Source: a bacterium (lineage in GTDB: Bacteria > Bacteroidota > Bacteroidia > NS11-12g > UBA955). Taken from it: a stretch of 64,000 bases of DNA. The translations under genes and the position numbers were made by a program. A model generated the notes under the pieces. That model was not told where the DNA came from. It searched no databases and saw only the letters and a program-made list of their open reading frames with translations. Within the stretch, counting starts at the first letter, position 1; each line of letters begins with the position of its first letter. The DNA lies in contig JAQSCZ010000124.1 in the NCBI GenBank assembly GCA_029945665.1, positions 1 to 64,000 of the forward strand, in the 5' to 3' direction. This document shows, one piece after another, positions 50,812 through 59,880 of this stretch.

Positions 50812-53318
50812 TAAGCTTTCACAAAATAGGATTTGAGCCAAAGAATGATGCTAAGACCTAAAACAACTAATATTAATAATGAGGCGATAAAATCAATTTG
50901 ATCAGAATTTGTATTCCCTTTATTGAAATAACAAACAATATTGTGCTTTCCAGCAGGTAGCGAAAGTCCTCTCAAGGTATAGTTTACTTTATTTAACTTT
51001 GATTCAGTACCATCTACCGTAACTTTCCAATTATCGTAATAAATTTCTGAAAACACCAAATAACCAGCATTTAAATTATTAACCTCATACCTCATGGTAT
51101 CTGGGTGATAGCTGGTCAACTTTGCATAAGCAAGGGAATCTACAACATAATTACTTGCTTTAAGTGATTTATTAAGTTCAAAATCAGCATTGAAAGTAGC
51201 TTCGGTTTTTACATTAATCGTCTTCAACTTATCCATTTCCAATTTAGCATTGGCAGCTCCAACCAATTGATTAATAAACCAAGCATTGCCATTGGCAGAC
51301 GGCCGCGGAATTAAACCTTTTCTGTTCATTGAATCAGCACCAATTATATACTTACAATTCAACATGTCTAAACCAATATTTTGGTATTCATTCACTGCTA
51401 AAATCTCTGAAATAATATCTTGATAACGGCTTAATTTGGCTGGATCATAACCACCAATTAATTTGTGGAAAGCTGCACCTTCATTGCTATTAAATGGATT
51501 GTTGCTTAAATCAAATACTCTGTAGTGTATATCCTTATCTTGCAAAATTTGTTTGTCAACTGCATCTTCTGTGCGCATTGTAACTTCGCCCTTTTCGTAT
51601 TGAAAATCAGACCAATTTAAGTATCTCCAATCAACACCTATTAAATCAATAGCAGCAAATGCCCCAATAATAACAATCGCTAGTTTCTTTTGGATTTTAT
51701 TGGTGTACCAAGCCCAAAGCAACCCAAAAGATAAAGCAATGAAGAAAAAAGAACGGAATGAATCGGCTCTAAACAAACTAGCTCTGTCTTCTTTTAGAAT
51801 GGAAATAATTTCATTGTTTCCCGACTTTTTTAATTCTTCATCAACAGCACCACCCATATCTACAATATTTGGCCCTATCAGAGCCATTAATAAACAAAAG
51901 CCACCTACAATGTAAAATGTTAATTGTATACTTTTCCAAAGCTTAACATTATTTGCACTTGAACTCGAAATTTGAATGTTATCAGTTGATTTAATATTAC
52001 TTTTCTTTACAGGGTTATTATTCCAATTATCATATAATTCTTTTAGGGCTAGAAATCCCATTAATGGCATTGTAACCTGTGCAATACAAAAGGCCATCAT
52101 TGGGGTTCTGAATTTATTAAAATATGGCAAATGATCGAACAAGAAATCGTTAACTAATCCGAAATATTTACCCCAGCCAAGTATAAATGAAATAAGTGTT
52201 AAAGCAAGAATGGCCCATTTAATAGGGCTTTTTATTACCACCAATCCAAGAACAAATAGAAATATGATAATAGAACCAATGTAAATTGGGCCTGAAATAA
52301 TATCTAGATTTCCGTGGTACAACGGCAAGCCTTGTTTAATTGCATCATCATTTTGGGTTCGTTTATAAAACGCAGAATTGGTAGATAATTTTTCGGCTTG
52401 ACTACCTCCATAAAAACCTGGAATTAGTAAGGTAAATGTCTCACCTATACCATAACTATAAGAAAATGCGTAATCCCTTTTAAGACCTGTTTTTCCGGTT
52501 TCTTTTTGTTGAGCCGTATTATCTACTTTAGCAATATCATTACCGCCGCGCATGGTATTATCAGCAAATTTAGAGGTTGATATAATTTTATTAGAATTAC
52601 TCAAAACGCCAGCTCCAACAGCAAGAATTGAAATTATAGCAGCTATTAATACGGGTTTTAAATTTTGGGATTTTACACCAATTATGATATAATAAATTCC
52701 AAATACCAATAAACAAATTATTGAATAAAATGTAATTTGATAGTGGAAATAATAAATCTGCAAAGCAAAATTAAAAGCTAACAAAACTCCGCCAAACAAG
52801 TACCGCCCGTTAAAAAGCCATTGAACTGAGGCAATTAAAGCCGGCATAAGTGCCATGGCCATTACTTTGGTGTAATGCCCAGCTTCGACACTGCTTATGC
52901 TATACGTTGCGAAGCCATAGGCAATGGCTGCGAGCGCACCAAAGAGTGGTTTGACCTTAAATGAACACATAAGCAGATAAAACCCTAGAAAAGATAAAAA
53001 AAGTATTTTAAATGGGTAGCTTGTAGAACCAAATAAAGTTAGATAATTGTATTTGGAAACCTCATTTGCACTTGGTTTACCGTAAATTAAAGTGGAAGGC
53101 ATTCCTGAAAATATACTATTAGTCCAACCAGGAACTTGTCCTTCTTTTTCTTTATATTTTACTATTTCGGTCGATTTAATAATCCCTTGGGTAATATCCT
53201 CTTCTCGATTTGTATAACCATTAAATGTTTTTATATAGTAAACATAGCCTACTAAAAAGAAGCTAATGAGCACAAAAAGATGGGGTTTAATGTCTTGAAG
53301 AAATTTATTGAAGTTCAT
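50811..53318 (-). CDS. YfhO-family multi-span membrane protein
   Basis: The 835-residue protein has around a dozen membrane spans in its first 560 residues, a large extracytoplasmic beta-rich domain (~590-800) and a final span (ILVVLGLSIILWL). The N-terminal WTNSIFSGMPSTLIYG and the later FAFSYSYGIGETFTLLIPGFYGGSQ are typical of Bacteroidota YfhO-like proteins (PF09586), related to GT-C enzymes that glycosylate cell-envelope polymers. The C-terminal YLVFSEIYYDNWKVTVDG and GLSLPAGKHNIVCYF are also characteristic. It is coupled to a GT2 gene, which could make the lipid-linked sugar it uses; that is inference. Confidence 0.85.
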   Translation of the reverse strand: MNFNKFLQDIKPHLFVLISFFLVGYVYYIKTFNGYTNREEDITQGIIKSTEIVKYKEKEGQVPGWTNSIFSGMPSTLIYGKPSANEVSKYNYLTLFGSTSYPFKILFLSFLGFYLLMCSFKVKPLFGALAAIAYGFATYSISSVEAGHYTKVMAMALMPALIASVQWLFNGRYLFGGVLLAFNFALQIYYFHYQITFYSIICLLVFGIYYIIIGVKSQNLKPVLIAAIISILAVGAGVLSNSNKIISTSKFADNTMRGGNDIAKVDNTAQQKETGKTGLKRDYAFSYSYGIGETFTLLIPGFYGGSQAEKLSTNSAFYKRTQNDDAIKQGLPLYHGNLDIISGPIYIGSIIIFLFVLGLVVIKSPIKWAILALTLISFILGWGKYFGLVNDFLFDHLPYFNKFRTPMMAFCIAQVTMPLMGFLALKELYDNWNNNPVKKSNIKSTDNIQISSSSANNVKLWKSIQLTFYIVGGFCLLMALIGPNIVDMGGAVDEELKKSGNNEIISILKEDRASLFRADSFRSFFFIALSFGLLWAWYTNKIQKKLAIVIIGAFAAIDLIGVDWRYLNWSDFQYEKGEVTMRTEDAVDKQILQDKDIHYRVFDLSNNPFNSNEGAAFHKLIGGYDPAKLSRYQDIISEILAVNEYQNIGLDMLNCKYIIGADSMNRKGLIPRPSANGNAWFINQLVGAANAKLEMDKLKTINVKTEATFNADFELNKSLKASNYVVDSLAYAKLTSYHPDTMRYEVNNLNAGYLVFSEIYYDNWKVTVDGTESKLNKVNYTLRGLSLPAGKHNIVCYFNKGNTNSDQIDFIASLLILVVLGLSIILWLKSYFVKA

Positions 53319-53403
53319 TTTAAAGGATATATTAGCACAAACATAAATTAAAAAGATATTTTTTACTAAAGCATTTGATTAAAATTTAATTTAATTTGCA
53401 AAT

Positions 53404-54615
53404 ATGCTAAAACCCATTAAAGTAGTACATTTAAGTGCAAGTGATAAAGGTGGGGCCTTTGTGGTAGCTCAGAATCTGGTAAATCAAATGCAGAGTGTTG
53501 ATGTCATTGCGGAACACCTGATTTTTAGCGGCAAAAAATCTTCAGTAAAAATAACATCCATTGCATTATTTGATACTTTTTTAAAAGGAGGTTTGCATGC
53601 TTTTGAAAAATTTATTCAATTATTTTACGAAAAAAATAAAAGTTTTCGGTTTAAATTTTCTCTTGGTAAACCGGGTATTTCTTATTTTTTAATTAAAAGA
53701 AAAATTAAATCTGCTGATATCATCCATATTCACTGGATAAACAAAGGCTTTATAAGCCTTGGCGACTTAACGAAATTTAAAAAACCAATTGTTTGGACTT
53801 GTCATGATATTTGGGCGGTAACAGGGGGTTGTCATATAACCAACGAATGCCAGCAATTTATTACAGGCTGTGGCAATTGCCCGATGCTTTCGATGCCATA
53901 TCCGGAGGATATTTCAAGACAATTGATACAAAAAAAAGAAGCTATTTATAAAAACATCAATTTAACATTCGTTAGTCCTAGTAAATGGATGGATAAAAAC
54001 ATTTCAAATAGTTACCTCGGAAAAGACCAACCACATCTAGTTATTACTAATGGTGTCAACACTTCAATATTCAATTATAATGGTAAAGAAGCGGATGAGG
54101 AAATTTTTGTAATTGGATTTGTAGCTGCTAATTTAAATGATGAAAACAAGGCATTATTTCGCTTGATTGAGGCAATTCGATTGCTTCCAGATGTTCAAAG
54201 TTTTAAATTATTATTAGTAGGTAAAAAGAAAAGTGAATTTACATTTGAAATACCCTGCCCATACGAGATTGTTTCGGACGCTGACAATGCTGAAAAAATG
54301 GCTGTTTTGTATAACAAAATGAATGCAATGGCAGTTACCTCAACACTTGAAACATTTCCAACAACCCTGATGGAAGCCACTTGTTGTGGAATTTCAGTCA
54401 TTGGATTTAATGTGGGTGGAATTCGGGAACTTATTATACCATTTAATGGTCAACTAATTGCACCTTTTGATATTGAAGCCTTTGCTCGGGGAATTCAACA
54501 TTTTAAGGAAAACAGAATGGATAAGTCTATATTATCTAAACATTCTAGGGAAAGGTATGGCATTGAGAGCATGGCCAATACTTATCTAAAGCTCTATTCA
54601 GAAAAAATTAAGTAA
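53404..54615 (+). CDS. Glycosyltransferase family 4 (colanic-acid WcaC-like)
   Basis: The 403-residue GT-B enzyme has an acceptor domain with VVHLSASDKGGAFVVAQNLV and HIHWINKGFISLGDL, then VWTCHDIWAVTGGCHIT with a cluster of cysteines (CHIT, NECQQF, GCGNCPML). That phrase is typical of the WcaC-like branch that acts in exopolysaccharide synthesis. The donor domain has FVAANLNDENKALFRLIEAI and STLETFPTTLMEATCCGISVIGF. It stands alone and divergent from the YfhO-like operon, 85 bases apart. Donor unknown. Confidence 0.86.
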   Translation: MLKPIKVVHLSASDKGGAFVVAQNLVNQMQSVDVIAEHLIFSGKKSSVKITSIALFDTFLKGGLHAFEKFIQLFYEKNKSFRFKFSLGKPGISYFLIKRKIKSADIIHIHWINKGFISLGDLTKFKKPIVWTCHDIWAVTGGCHITNECQQFITGCGNCPMLSMPYPEDISRQLIQKKEAIYKNINLTFVSPSKWMDKNISNSYLGKDQPHLVITNGVNTSIFNYNGKEADEEIFVIGFVAANLNDENKALFRLIEAIRLLPDVQSFKLLLVGKKKSEFTFEIPCPYEIVSDADNAEKMAVLYNKMNAMAVTSTLETFPTTLMEATCCGISVIGFNVGGIRELIIPFNGQLIAPFDIEAFARGIQHFKENRMDKSILSKHSRERYGIESMANTYLKLYSEKIK

Positions 54616-54638
54616 TAATTTTACTTGTTTATGATTTT

Positions 54639-55394
54639 TTAAAGAAATGAACGTTGTCTTTTTGCTTCGAAAATTATAATTGCTGCTGCTACAGAAACAT
54701 TCATACTATCAATTTTACCTAGCATTGGTATCTTGATATTGGTGTCAGAAAAATTAATCCAATCATCGGAAACACCGGTCGCTTCAGTACCTAAGACAAA
54801 TGCGCAAGCCCTTTTATAGTCTTGCAAATGGTAAGATTTTGCATGATGTAAATTGGTGCAAAAAGTTTGAATTTTGTTAGTCTTAAGCCATTCCATGGTT
54901 GAGTGATTATTAGAAATAACAATTGGCACAGTAAAAACTGTGCCTAGGCTTGCTCTTATTGTATTTGGATTATACAAATCAGTAGGCATTTCACAACAAA
55001 TTACGGCGTCAATTTTAGCAGCATCTGCGGTTCGCAAAATGGCACCTAAATTACCTGGTTTTTCAACCCCTTCAACTACTAATATCAAAGGATTTTCAGG
55101 TAAAACCAAATTTTCTAGTTGTATGTGTTTTGTCTTAGCAATAGCGATTAAACCGCCAGTAGTTTCACGGTATGAAATTTTTGCAAATAAATCTTTCGAC
55201 AAGGATAAGAATTCAATATTTGGATATTGTACTTCAATTTTCTTTAAAAAAACACTGTTAACTATCTCATTTAAAAAAAACACTGTTTGTAGATCTAAAT
55301 GTGCTGACATTGCCATTTCAATCTCCTTTTCGCCTTCAATTGCAGTAATACCAAGATTTTTCCTTGTTTTTGATTTTTCTAAACTTTGTAACAA
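54639..55394 (-). CDS. TrmH/SpoU-family RNA 2'-O-methyltransferase
   Basis: The protein methylates a ribose in tRNA or rRNA using SAM. The three SpoU motifs are clear: VVEGVEKPGNLGAILRTADA, then FVLGTEATGVSDDWI, and IKIPMLGKIDSMNVSVAAAI. The start is uncertain. A TTG at 55394 gives 251 residues, but the frame is open and protein-like back to 55442 (ISSSSNSRFKLLQS aligns with the usual family N-terminus), where only ATT could serve as a start, next to the stop of the ACMSD-like gene. It is co-directional with that gene. Which RNA position is modified is unknown. Confidence 0.9.
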   Translation of the reverse strand: MLQSLEKSKTRKNLGITAIEGEKEIEMAMSAHLDLQTVFFLNEIVNSVFLKKIEVQYPNIEFLSLSKDLFAKISYRETTGGLIAIAKTKHIQLENLVLPENPLILVVEGVEKPGNLGAILRTADAAKIDAVICCEMPTDLYNPNTIRASLGTVFTVPIVISNNHSTMEWLKTNKIQTFCTNLHHAKSYHLQDYKRACAFVLGTEATGVSDDWINFSDTNIKIPMLGKIDSMNVSVAAAIIIFEAKRQRSFL

Positions 55395-55437
55395 TTTGAA
55401 TCTAGAATTTGAACTGCTCGATATATCTAATACTGTT

Positions 55438-56436
55438 TTAATTTATTTTTAAAAATGTTTTTAATGATTCACCGAAAATTTTTGCTTTATCTGAAGGTGA
55501 AATATTCATATTTTCTTCTATAAATTTACCATGCTCGAGGTCGCCAAGTGGAAAGGGATAGTCAGTACCATAGCATATTTTATCGGCACCAAAAAGATCT
55601 AATAAGTAATCAAACGATTTCGTATCATGCGTAATACCATCAACCCAAAATTTACCAATATAATCTTTGGGGTTTCTTACATCATTAAGATTTACCAAGT
55701 CAGGACGAACGGCCCACCCGTGAGCAATTCTACCCAAAGTAAAAGGGAATGAGCCGCCAGCGTGTGCAAACATTACACGCAAATTTGGGTATTTATCAAA
55801 AACACCACCAAATATCATACTACAAATTGCTCTGCTTGTTTCGGCAGGCATACCCACTAGCCATGGTAGCCAAAATTTTTGAGTATACTCCTCCCCCATC
55901 ATTTCCCATGGATGAACAAATATAGCCATGTCTAGACTTTCAGCTGCTTCATAAAATGGCATTAATGAATTGTCATCAAGATTCATTTTGTTAATGTTTG
56001 AACCTATTTGAACCCCAGGTACGCCCATTGCCTTTAATCTTTCCAATTCTTTAATTGAAAGCGCAACATCTTGCATTGGCAAGGTTCCTAAGGCTATAAA
56101 TTTATCAGGGTAATCGCTTTGAACTTTGGCTATATGTTCATTTAAAAAAGTAGCCCACCAAGCAGTATCCTTCGGCTTTGCCCAATAATTAAACAAAACG
56201 GGAACAGTACAAAGCACCATTTTATCAACGTTATGAGCAGTCATATCCCATAAAATTGCCTCTGGGTTGAAGCAATTTTGCTCAACGGTTCTAAAAAATT
56301 TACCGTCGTCTCTCATCATGTTTGCCGTATTTGTTTTAGGATCTTGGTCGAGATAAATAAATCCACCGTATCCAAATTTATATTTAAGATCAGGCCAAGT
56401 AGCTGGCATTATATGGGCATGGCAATCGATCTTCAT
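55438..56436 (-). CDS. Amidohydrolase, 2-amino-3-carboxymuconate-6-semialdehyde decarboxylase-like (ACMSD)
   Basis: The 332-residue TIM-barrel metalloenzyme matches ACMSD, which removes CO2 from the product of 3-hydroxyanthranilate ring opening. Metal ligands are seen in MKIDCHAHI (start), IFVHPWEM, MFAHAGGSFPF and CYGTDYPFPLGD. The phrases WDMTAHNVDKMVLCTVPV and PGVQIGSNINKMNLDD fit well. The ATG at 56436 is preferred to TTG 56445, which lies inside a -7 element (56443-56450). With kynU in the same window, it suggests tryptophan breakdown through the 2-aminomuconate route; the dioxygenase and kynurenine 3-monooxygenase are not here. Confidence 0.92.
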   Translation of the reverse strand: MKIDCHAHIMPATWPDLKYKFGYGGFIYLDQDPKTNTANMMRDDGKFFRTVEQNCFNPEAILWDMTAHNVDKMVLCTVPVLFNYWAKPKDTAWWATFLNEHIAKVQSDYPDKFIALGTLPMQDVALSIKELERLKAMGVPGVQIGSNINKMNLDDNSLMPFYEAAESLDMAIFVHPWEMMGEEYTQKFWLPWLVGMPAETSRAICSMIFGGVFDKYPNLRVMFAHAGGSFPFTLGRIAHGWAVRPDLVNLNDVRNPKDYIGKFWVDGITHDTKSFDYLLDLFGADKICYGTDYPFPLGDLEHGKFIEENMNISPSDKAKIFGESLKTFLKIN

Positions 56437-56442
56437 GTTTTG

Positions 56443-56450
56443 CAAAAGTA
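56443..56450 (-). promoter_or_regulatory. -7 promoter element TACTTTTG
   Basis: A perfect TAnnTTTG followed by C on the - strand, ending 6 bases before the ATG at 56436. It decides the start of the ACMSD-like gene. Confidence 0.6.
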
Positions 56451-56531
56451 ATGAAATTTCTGAGTTTGAGATGGCTTTATAGTTTTAAACTATTGGTGAT
56501 ACTGGATTTATAGCGTCCTAAATAAAATCGT

Positions 56532-56539
56532 TATCTTTG
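56532..56539 (+). promoter_or_regulatory. -7 promoter element TATCTTTG
   Basis: A perfect TAnnTTTG followed by C, ending 5 bases before the GTG at 56545. It heads the operon that runs to the end of the window. Confidence 0.62.
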
Positions 56540-56544
56540 CAGTT

Positions 56545-57783
56545 GTGATTAACTATAATATCCACAGCCTTTCTAACGGATTGACACTTATTCATCATTT
56601 GGATTCAAGTACTAATTTATGTGTAACAAATTTACTATATAATGTTGGTGCTAGAGATGAGAGCGAACATAAAACTGGATTTGCCCATTTATTTGAACAC
56701 TTAATGTTTGGGGGTTCAATTAATATTCCATCTTTTGACACACCCCTGCAGAAAGCAAGTGGCGAGAACAATGCCTTTACCAATAATGATATTACAAATT
56801 ACTATATAACTTTACCTGCAGAAAATATTGAAACAGCGCTTTGGTTAGAGAGTGATAGAATGTTAAGACTTGATTTTTCCGAAAAATCATTAAGTACTCA
56901 AAAAGGTGTGGTAATTGAAGAGTTCAAGCAAAGGTATTTGAACCAACCTTATGGCGATGCTTGGCTGCATTTAAGGCCTTTGGCATATACCACTCACCCA
57001 TACAAATGGGCAACGATTGGAAAAGAGATTAGTCATGTAGAAAATGCTGAATTATCTGATGTTATTAGTTTTTTTGAAACCTATTATAATCCTTCTAATG
57101 CGATTTTATGTATTGCAGGCAATATTGAGTTTAAGAAAGCAATTGAGTTAACTGAAAAGTGGTTTGGAGATATTCCTTCTGGTAAGAAAAATCCGAACAC
57201 CTATCTGCAAGAACCTATAAATAGTAATAGGAAGGAAAAGACAATTGAAGCAGATGTTCCACAAAAATCTATTTATATGGCATTCCATATGGTTGAAAGA
57301 ACGCATCCTTTATACTATGCTTTTGATTTATTAACTGATATGCTTTCGCGTTCAGAGTCTTCACGATTCACGAAGATACTAATTAAAGACAAAGCTTATT
57401 TCAATCAACTTGAAGCCTATGTAACGGGTGATATTGATGCCGGACTTTTTGTAATTGAAGGAACGCTTACAGAAAACACAAGTTTTGAAATGGCAGAAAA
57501 TGGCATTTTAGAAATCATTAGAGATTTAAGTGAAAATGGGTTTAATAATGCTGAACTTGAGAAGGTAAAAAATAAAGCCTTAACAAGCAACTTATTTGGG
57601 AAAACATCTGTCTTAAATAAAGCAATGTCATTGTGTTATGGATATAATATCGGCCATGTAAATTTAATTAATGACGAGACTCAAATTATCAAATCTATTA
57701 CAATGAATGACATTAAAACTATATGTGAAACGTATTTGTTAAAAATGAATCACATTGTCCTAAAATACCAACCAAAACAATGA
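56545..57783 (+). CDS. M16-family zinc peptidase, catalytic subunit
   Basis: The 412-residue protein has the inverted zinc motif HLFEH (His 48, Glu 51 as base, His 52) in KTGFAHLFEHLMFGG. The third ligand Glu probably lies in GVVIEEFKQRY about 75 residues later. It starts with GTG at 56545. No signal peptide is present, so it works in the cytoplasm or has non-classical location. The next gene, overlapping by four bases (ATGA), encodes the matching non-catalytic half; together they form a heterodimer like mitochondrial processing peptidase or the PqqF/YmxG group. It probably degrades short peptides. Confidence 0.92.
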   Translation: MINYNIHSLSNGLTLIHHLDSSTNLCVTNLLYNVGARDESEHKTGFAHLFEHLMFGGSINIPSFDTPLQKASGENNAFTNNDITNYYITLPAENIETALWLESDRMLRLDFSEKSLSTQKGVVIEEFKQRYLNQPYGDAWLHLRPLAYTTHPYKWATIGKEISHVENAELSDVISFFETYYNPSNAILCIAGNIEFKKAIELTEKWFGDIPSGKKNPNTYLQEPINSNRKEKTIEADVPQKSIYMAFHMVERTHPLYYAFDLLTDMLSRSESSRFTKILIKDKAYFNQLEAYVTGDIDAGLFVIEGTLTENTSFEMAENGILEIIRDLSENGFNNAELEKVKNKALTSNLFGKTSVLNKAMSLCYGYNIGHVNLINDETQIIKSITMNDIKTICETYLLKMNHIVLKYQPKQ

Positions 57784-59027
57784 TAAACAGAGCACTTGCC
57801 CCTGAAATTAAAACCATCTCTGAAATCATTACAAACTTTCCGGAGAGTAACAATAATTTATTCAAAATTAATAGTGAAGAAGGTGTATTTAAACTTGATA
57901 TTATTTTCCCAGAAGCTGGACAAATAAAGGAAAAAAATAAATTTGCAATTGCTATGGCAATTAATTTATTGTTGAGTGGTAATGACAAGGAAACATCAGC
58001 AGAAATAGCAGAAAAAATAGATGCTCTTGGTGCGTTTGTATTTAAATCTTCAGATTATTATAATGCAAGCATAACCGTTTATGGATTAAATGAATACATA
58101 AACGAAACCATTGAAATTGTAAAAAATGCAATTGACTCAGTAAATTATCCTATAGAGGAAGTGAACATTTACAAGAGAAATAGATTAAGTGAACTAAACA
58201 TTAATTTACAAAAAACCTCATATTTGGCGGGGAAAGGTATTAATAAATTATTATTAGGCAACGCACATGATATAAGTTTTGAAACTACGGAAGAAATAAT
58301 AAATAATACGGATAGAACAGAGCTTATTACATTTAAAATTAAACACTTAAATCAGCCATATTTCATATTTACAGGATCAGAACAGACCCCAGTCGAATCA
58401 ATACTAATTAAAAATGGTTTTAAAATTGGTGATTACAGTTACCGCTCTTCAATTGATATGTCACCTAAAACATCCTTTGAAAAAGAAATTTTTATTAAAA
58501 AAAGTTCCACGCAGAACTCCATTAGATATGGTACAATTTGGCCAAAAAGAGGGCATGAAGATTACTTTAAACTATCGCTTTTAAATTTAATTTTAGGAGG
58601 CTATTTTGGGTCACGGTTAATGAAAAACATTAGGGAGGACAAAGGGTTAACATACGGAATTCACAGTTCACTAAACCCTTACAATGATTTCAGTTTGTTT
58701 AAAATATCATGCGAGTATAATGCCAACTTTACAGAGCAACTAAAATCAGAAATCAACTTAGAAATCAACAGATTAAAAAACGAATTAGTAGGAATTGAGG
58801 AATTAATTACGGCAAAAAATTATTTACTTGGGGCCATGTTGCGTAGCTTTGATGGTGCGTTTCCAATCTCAGAAAAGTTCAAACAATTTCAAGATTCAAA
58901 TTTAGAGAAAGACTATTATCAGAAGTATTTTAAAGCTATTAATGAGATTACGAATAATGATTTAATACAGGTTGCTAACAATTATTTAAATGAAAATACG
59001 TTAACGTATTGCATAGCGGGTGTTTAA
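57780..59027 (+). CDS. M16-family peptidase, non-catalytic partner
   Basis: The 415-residue protein has the M16 fold but lacks HxxEH at the expected place (IAMAINLLLSGNDKETSAE). The C-terminal half keeps the substrate-binding Arg/Tyr pair in GSRLMKNIREDKGLTYGIHSSL. Such inactive halves complete the closed peptidase chamber. The gene overlaps the catalytic subunit by four bases, so the two are made in equal amounts. It contains no signal peptide. Confidence 0.9.
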   Translation: MINRALAPEIKTISEIITNFPESNNNLFKINSEEGVFKLDIIFPEAGQIKEKNKFAIAMAINLLLSGNDKETSAEIAEKIDALGAFVFKSSDYYNASITVYGLNEYINETIEIVKNAIDSVNYPIEEVNIYKRNRLSELNINLQKTSYLAGKGINKLLLGNAHDISFETTEEIINNTDRTELITFKIKHLNQPYFIFTGSEQTPVESILIKNGFKIGDYSYRSSIDMSPKTSFEKEIFIKKSSTQNSIRYGTIWPKRGHEDYFKLSLLNLILGGYFGSRLMKNIREDKGLTYGIHSSLNPYNDFSLFKISCEYNANFTEQLKSEINLEINRLKNELVGIEELITAKNYLLGAMLRSFDGAFPISEKFKQFQDSNLEKDYYQKYFKAINEITNNDLIQVANNYLNENTLTYCIAGV

Positions 59028-59880
59028 CAAAATAAAATATATAGCCCTTTTAATTTTCTTACTCATTCTACATGAAACATTATTCGCAGTAGAAGGGACA
59101 CCAAAAATGCGGAGAGCCTGTATTAGCAGAAAGGATTCTACGGTGACCTTATTATGGTTTCCTCCAACAGACAACTGCAACACTTTTACATCTTTTAGTG
59201 TATATGGCAGAGAAGATATAAGCAGCATCTTTAAATATTTAGGAAGCTATAACAATTTTAGTTTAAACACTGCCCAAACAAAAATATCAAACCTTAAAAA
59301 TTGGGAGTTCTATCTTGTATACTCAAAAGCATGCAATGGAATTGATAGTATTAATAGTGATACTATAATTATTGATACCTCCGAACCTGCAAATAGCCTG
59401 CTTGATTCAGTTAGTGTCGATCTTGTTTCACAAAAAACAATAATTGGTTGGTCAAAAAATTCAAGTAATGATGTAGCTGGTTATGTCATATACAACTATA
59501 CTGGTACCACATTTATTAGCATTGACAACACAAAGGGTACCCAATCAAAAGATCTTGACCCAAGCAGAAACCCAAGTATTAAACATTATGATTATAGTAT
59601 TGCAGCATATGATAGTTGTGGAAATATATCTTTAATTAGTCCAACCCATTCAACCATGTTACTTACAAGTAAGTATGATGAATGTGCCAGATCCATCGAT
59701 TTAAGTTGGGAAGCGTATTTAGGCTGGGGCGCAAACAATATCGAAAGCTATACTGTTTATATGAATTTTAACAATACAGGATATGTTCCAATTGTAACAA
59801 TTAACGAAAACGCTAGCGGAAATGTTAGCCGGAAATTCACTTATAAGAGCAAAAAGAGTTGGCCAAAACATCACTTCTAG
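59020..59880 (+). CDS. Type B T9SS surface protein, 5' part of a frameshifted gene
   Basis: This frame starts with GTG at 59020, overlapping the M16 stop by eight bases. It has a signal peptide (IALLIFLLILHETLFAVEG) and FN3-like modules (VTLLWFPPTDNCNTFTSFSVYGR, KTIIGWSKNSSNDVAGYVIYN, SIDLSWEAYLGWGANNIESYTVY). It ends early at 59880 after a run of unlikely residues (SKKSWPKHHF). The natural continuation is in the next frame from about 59843. Omitting one T of the pair 59841-59842 restores one 586-residue protein. Confidence 0.8.
   Translation: MFNKIKYIALLIFLLILHETLFAVEGTPKMRRACISRKDSTVTLLWFPPTDNCNTFTSFSVYGREDISSIFKYLGSYNNFSLNTAQTKISNLKNWEFYLVYSKACNGIDSINSDTIIIDTSEPANSLLDSVSVDLVSQKTIIGWSKNSSNDVAGYVIYNYTGTTFISIDNTKGTQSKDLDPSRNPSIKHYDYSIAAYDSCGNISLISPTHSTMLLTSKYDECARSIDLSWEAYLGWGANNIESYTVYMNFNNTGYVPIVTINENASGNVSRKFTYKSKKSWPKHHF

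Noticed and set aside
54940-55452. 170-codon + strand frame opposite the RNA methylase
   Set aside because: Antisense to conserved SpoU motifs, with no promoter element or family resemblance.
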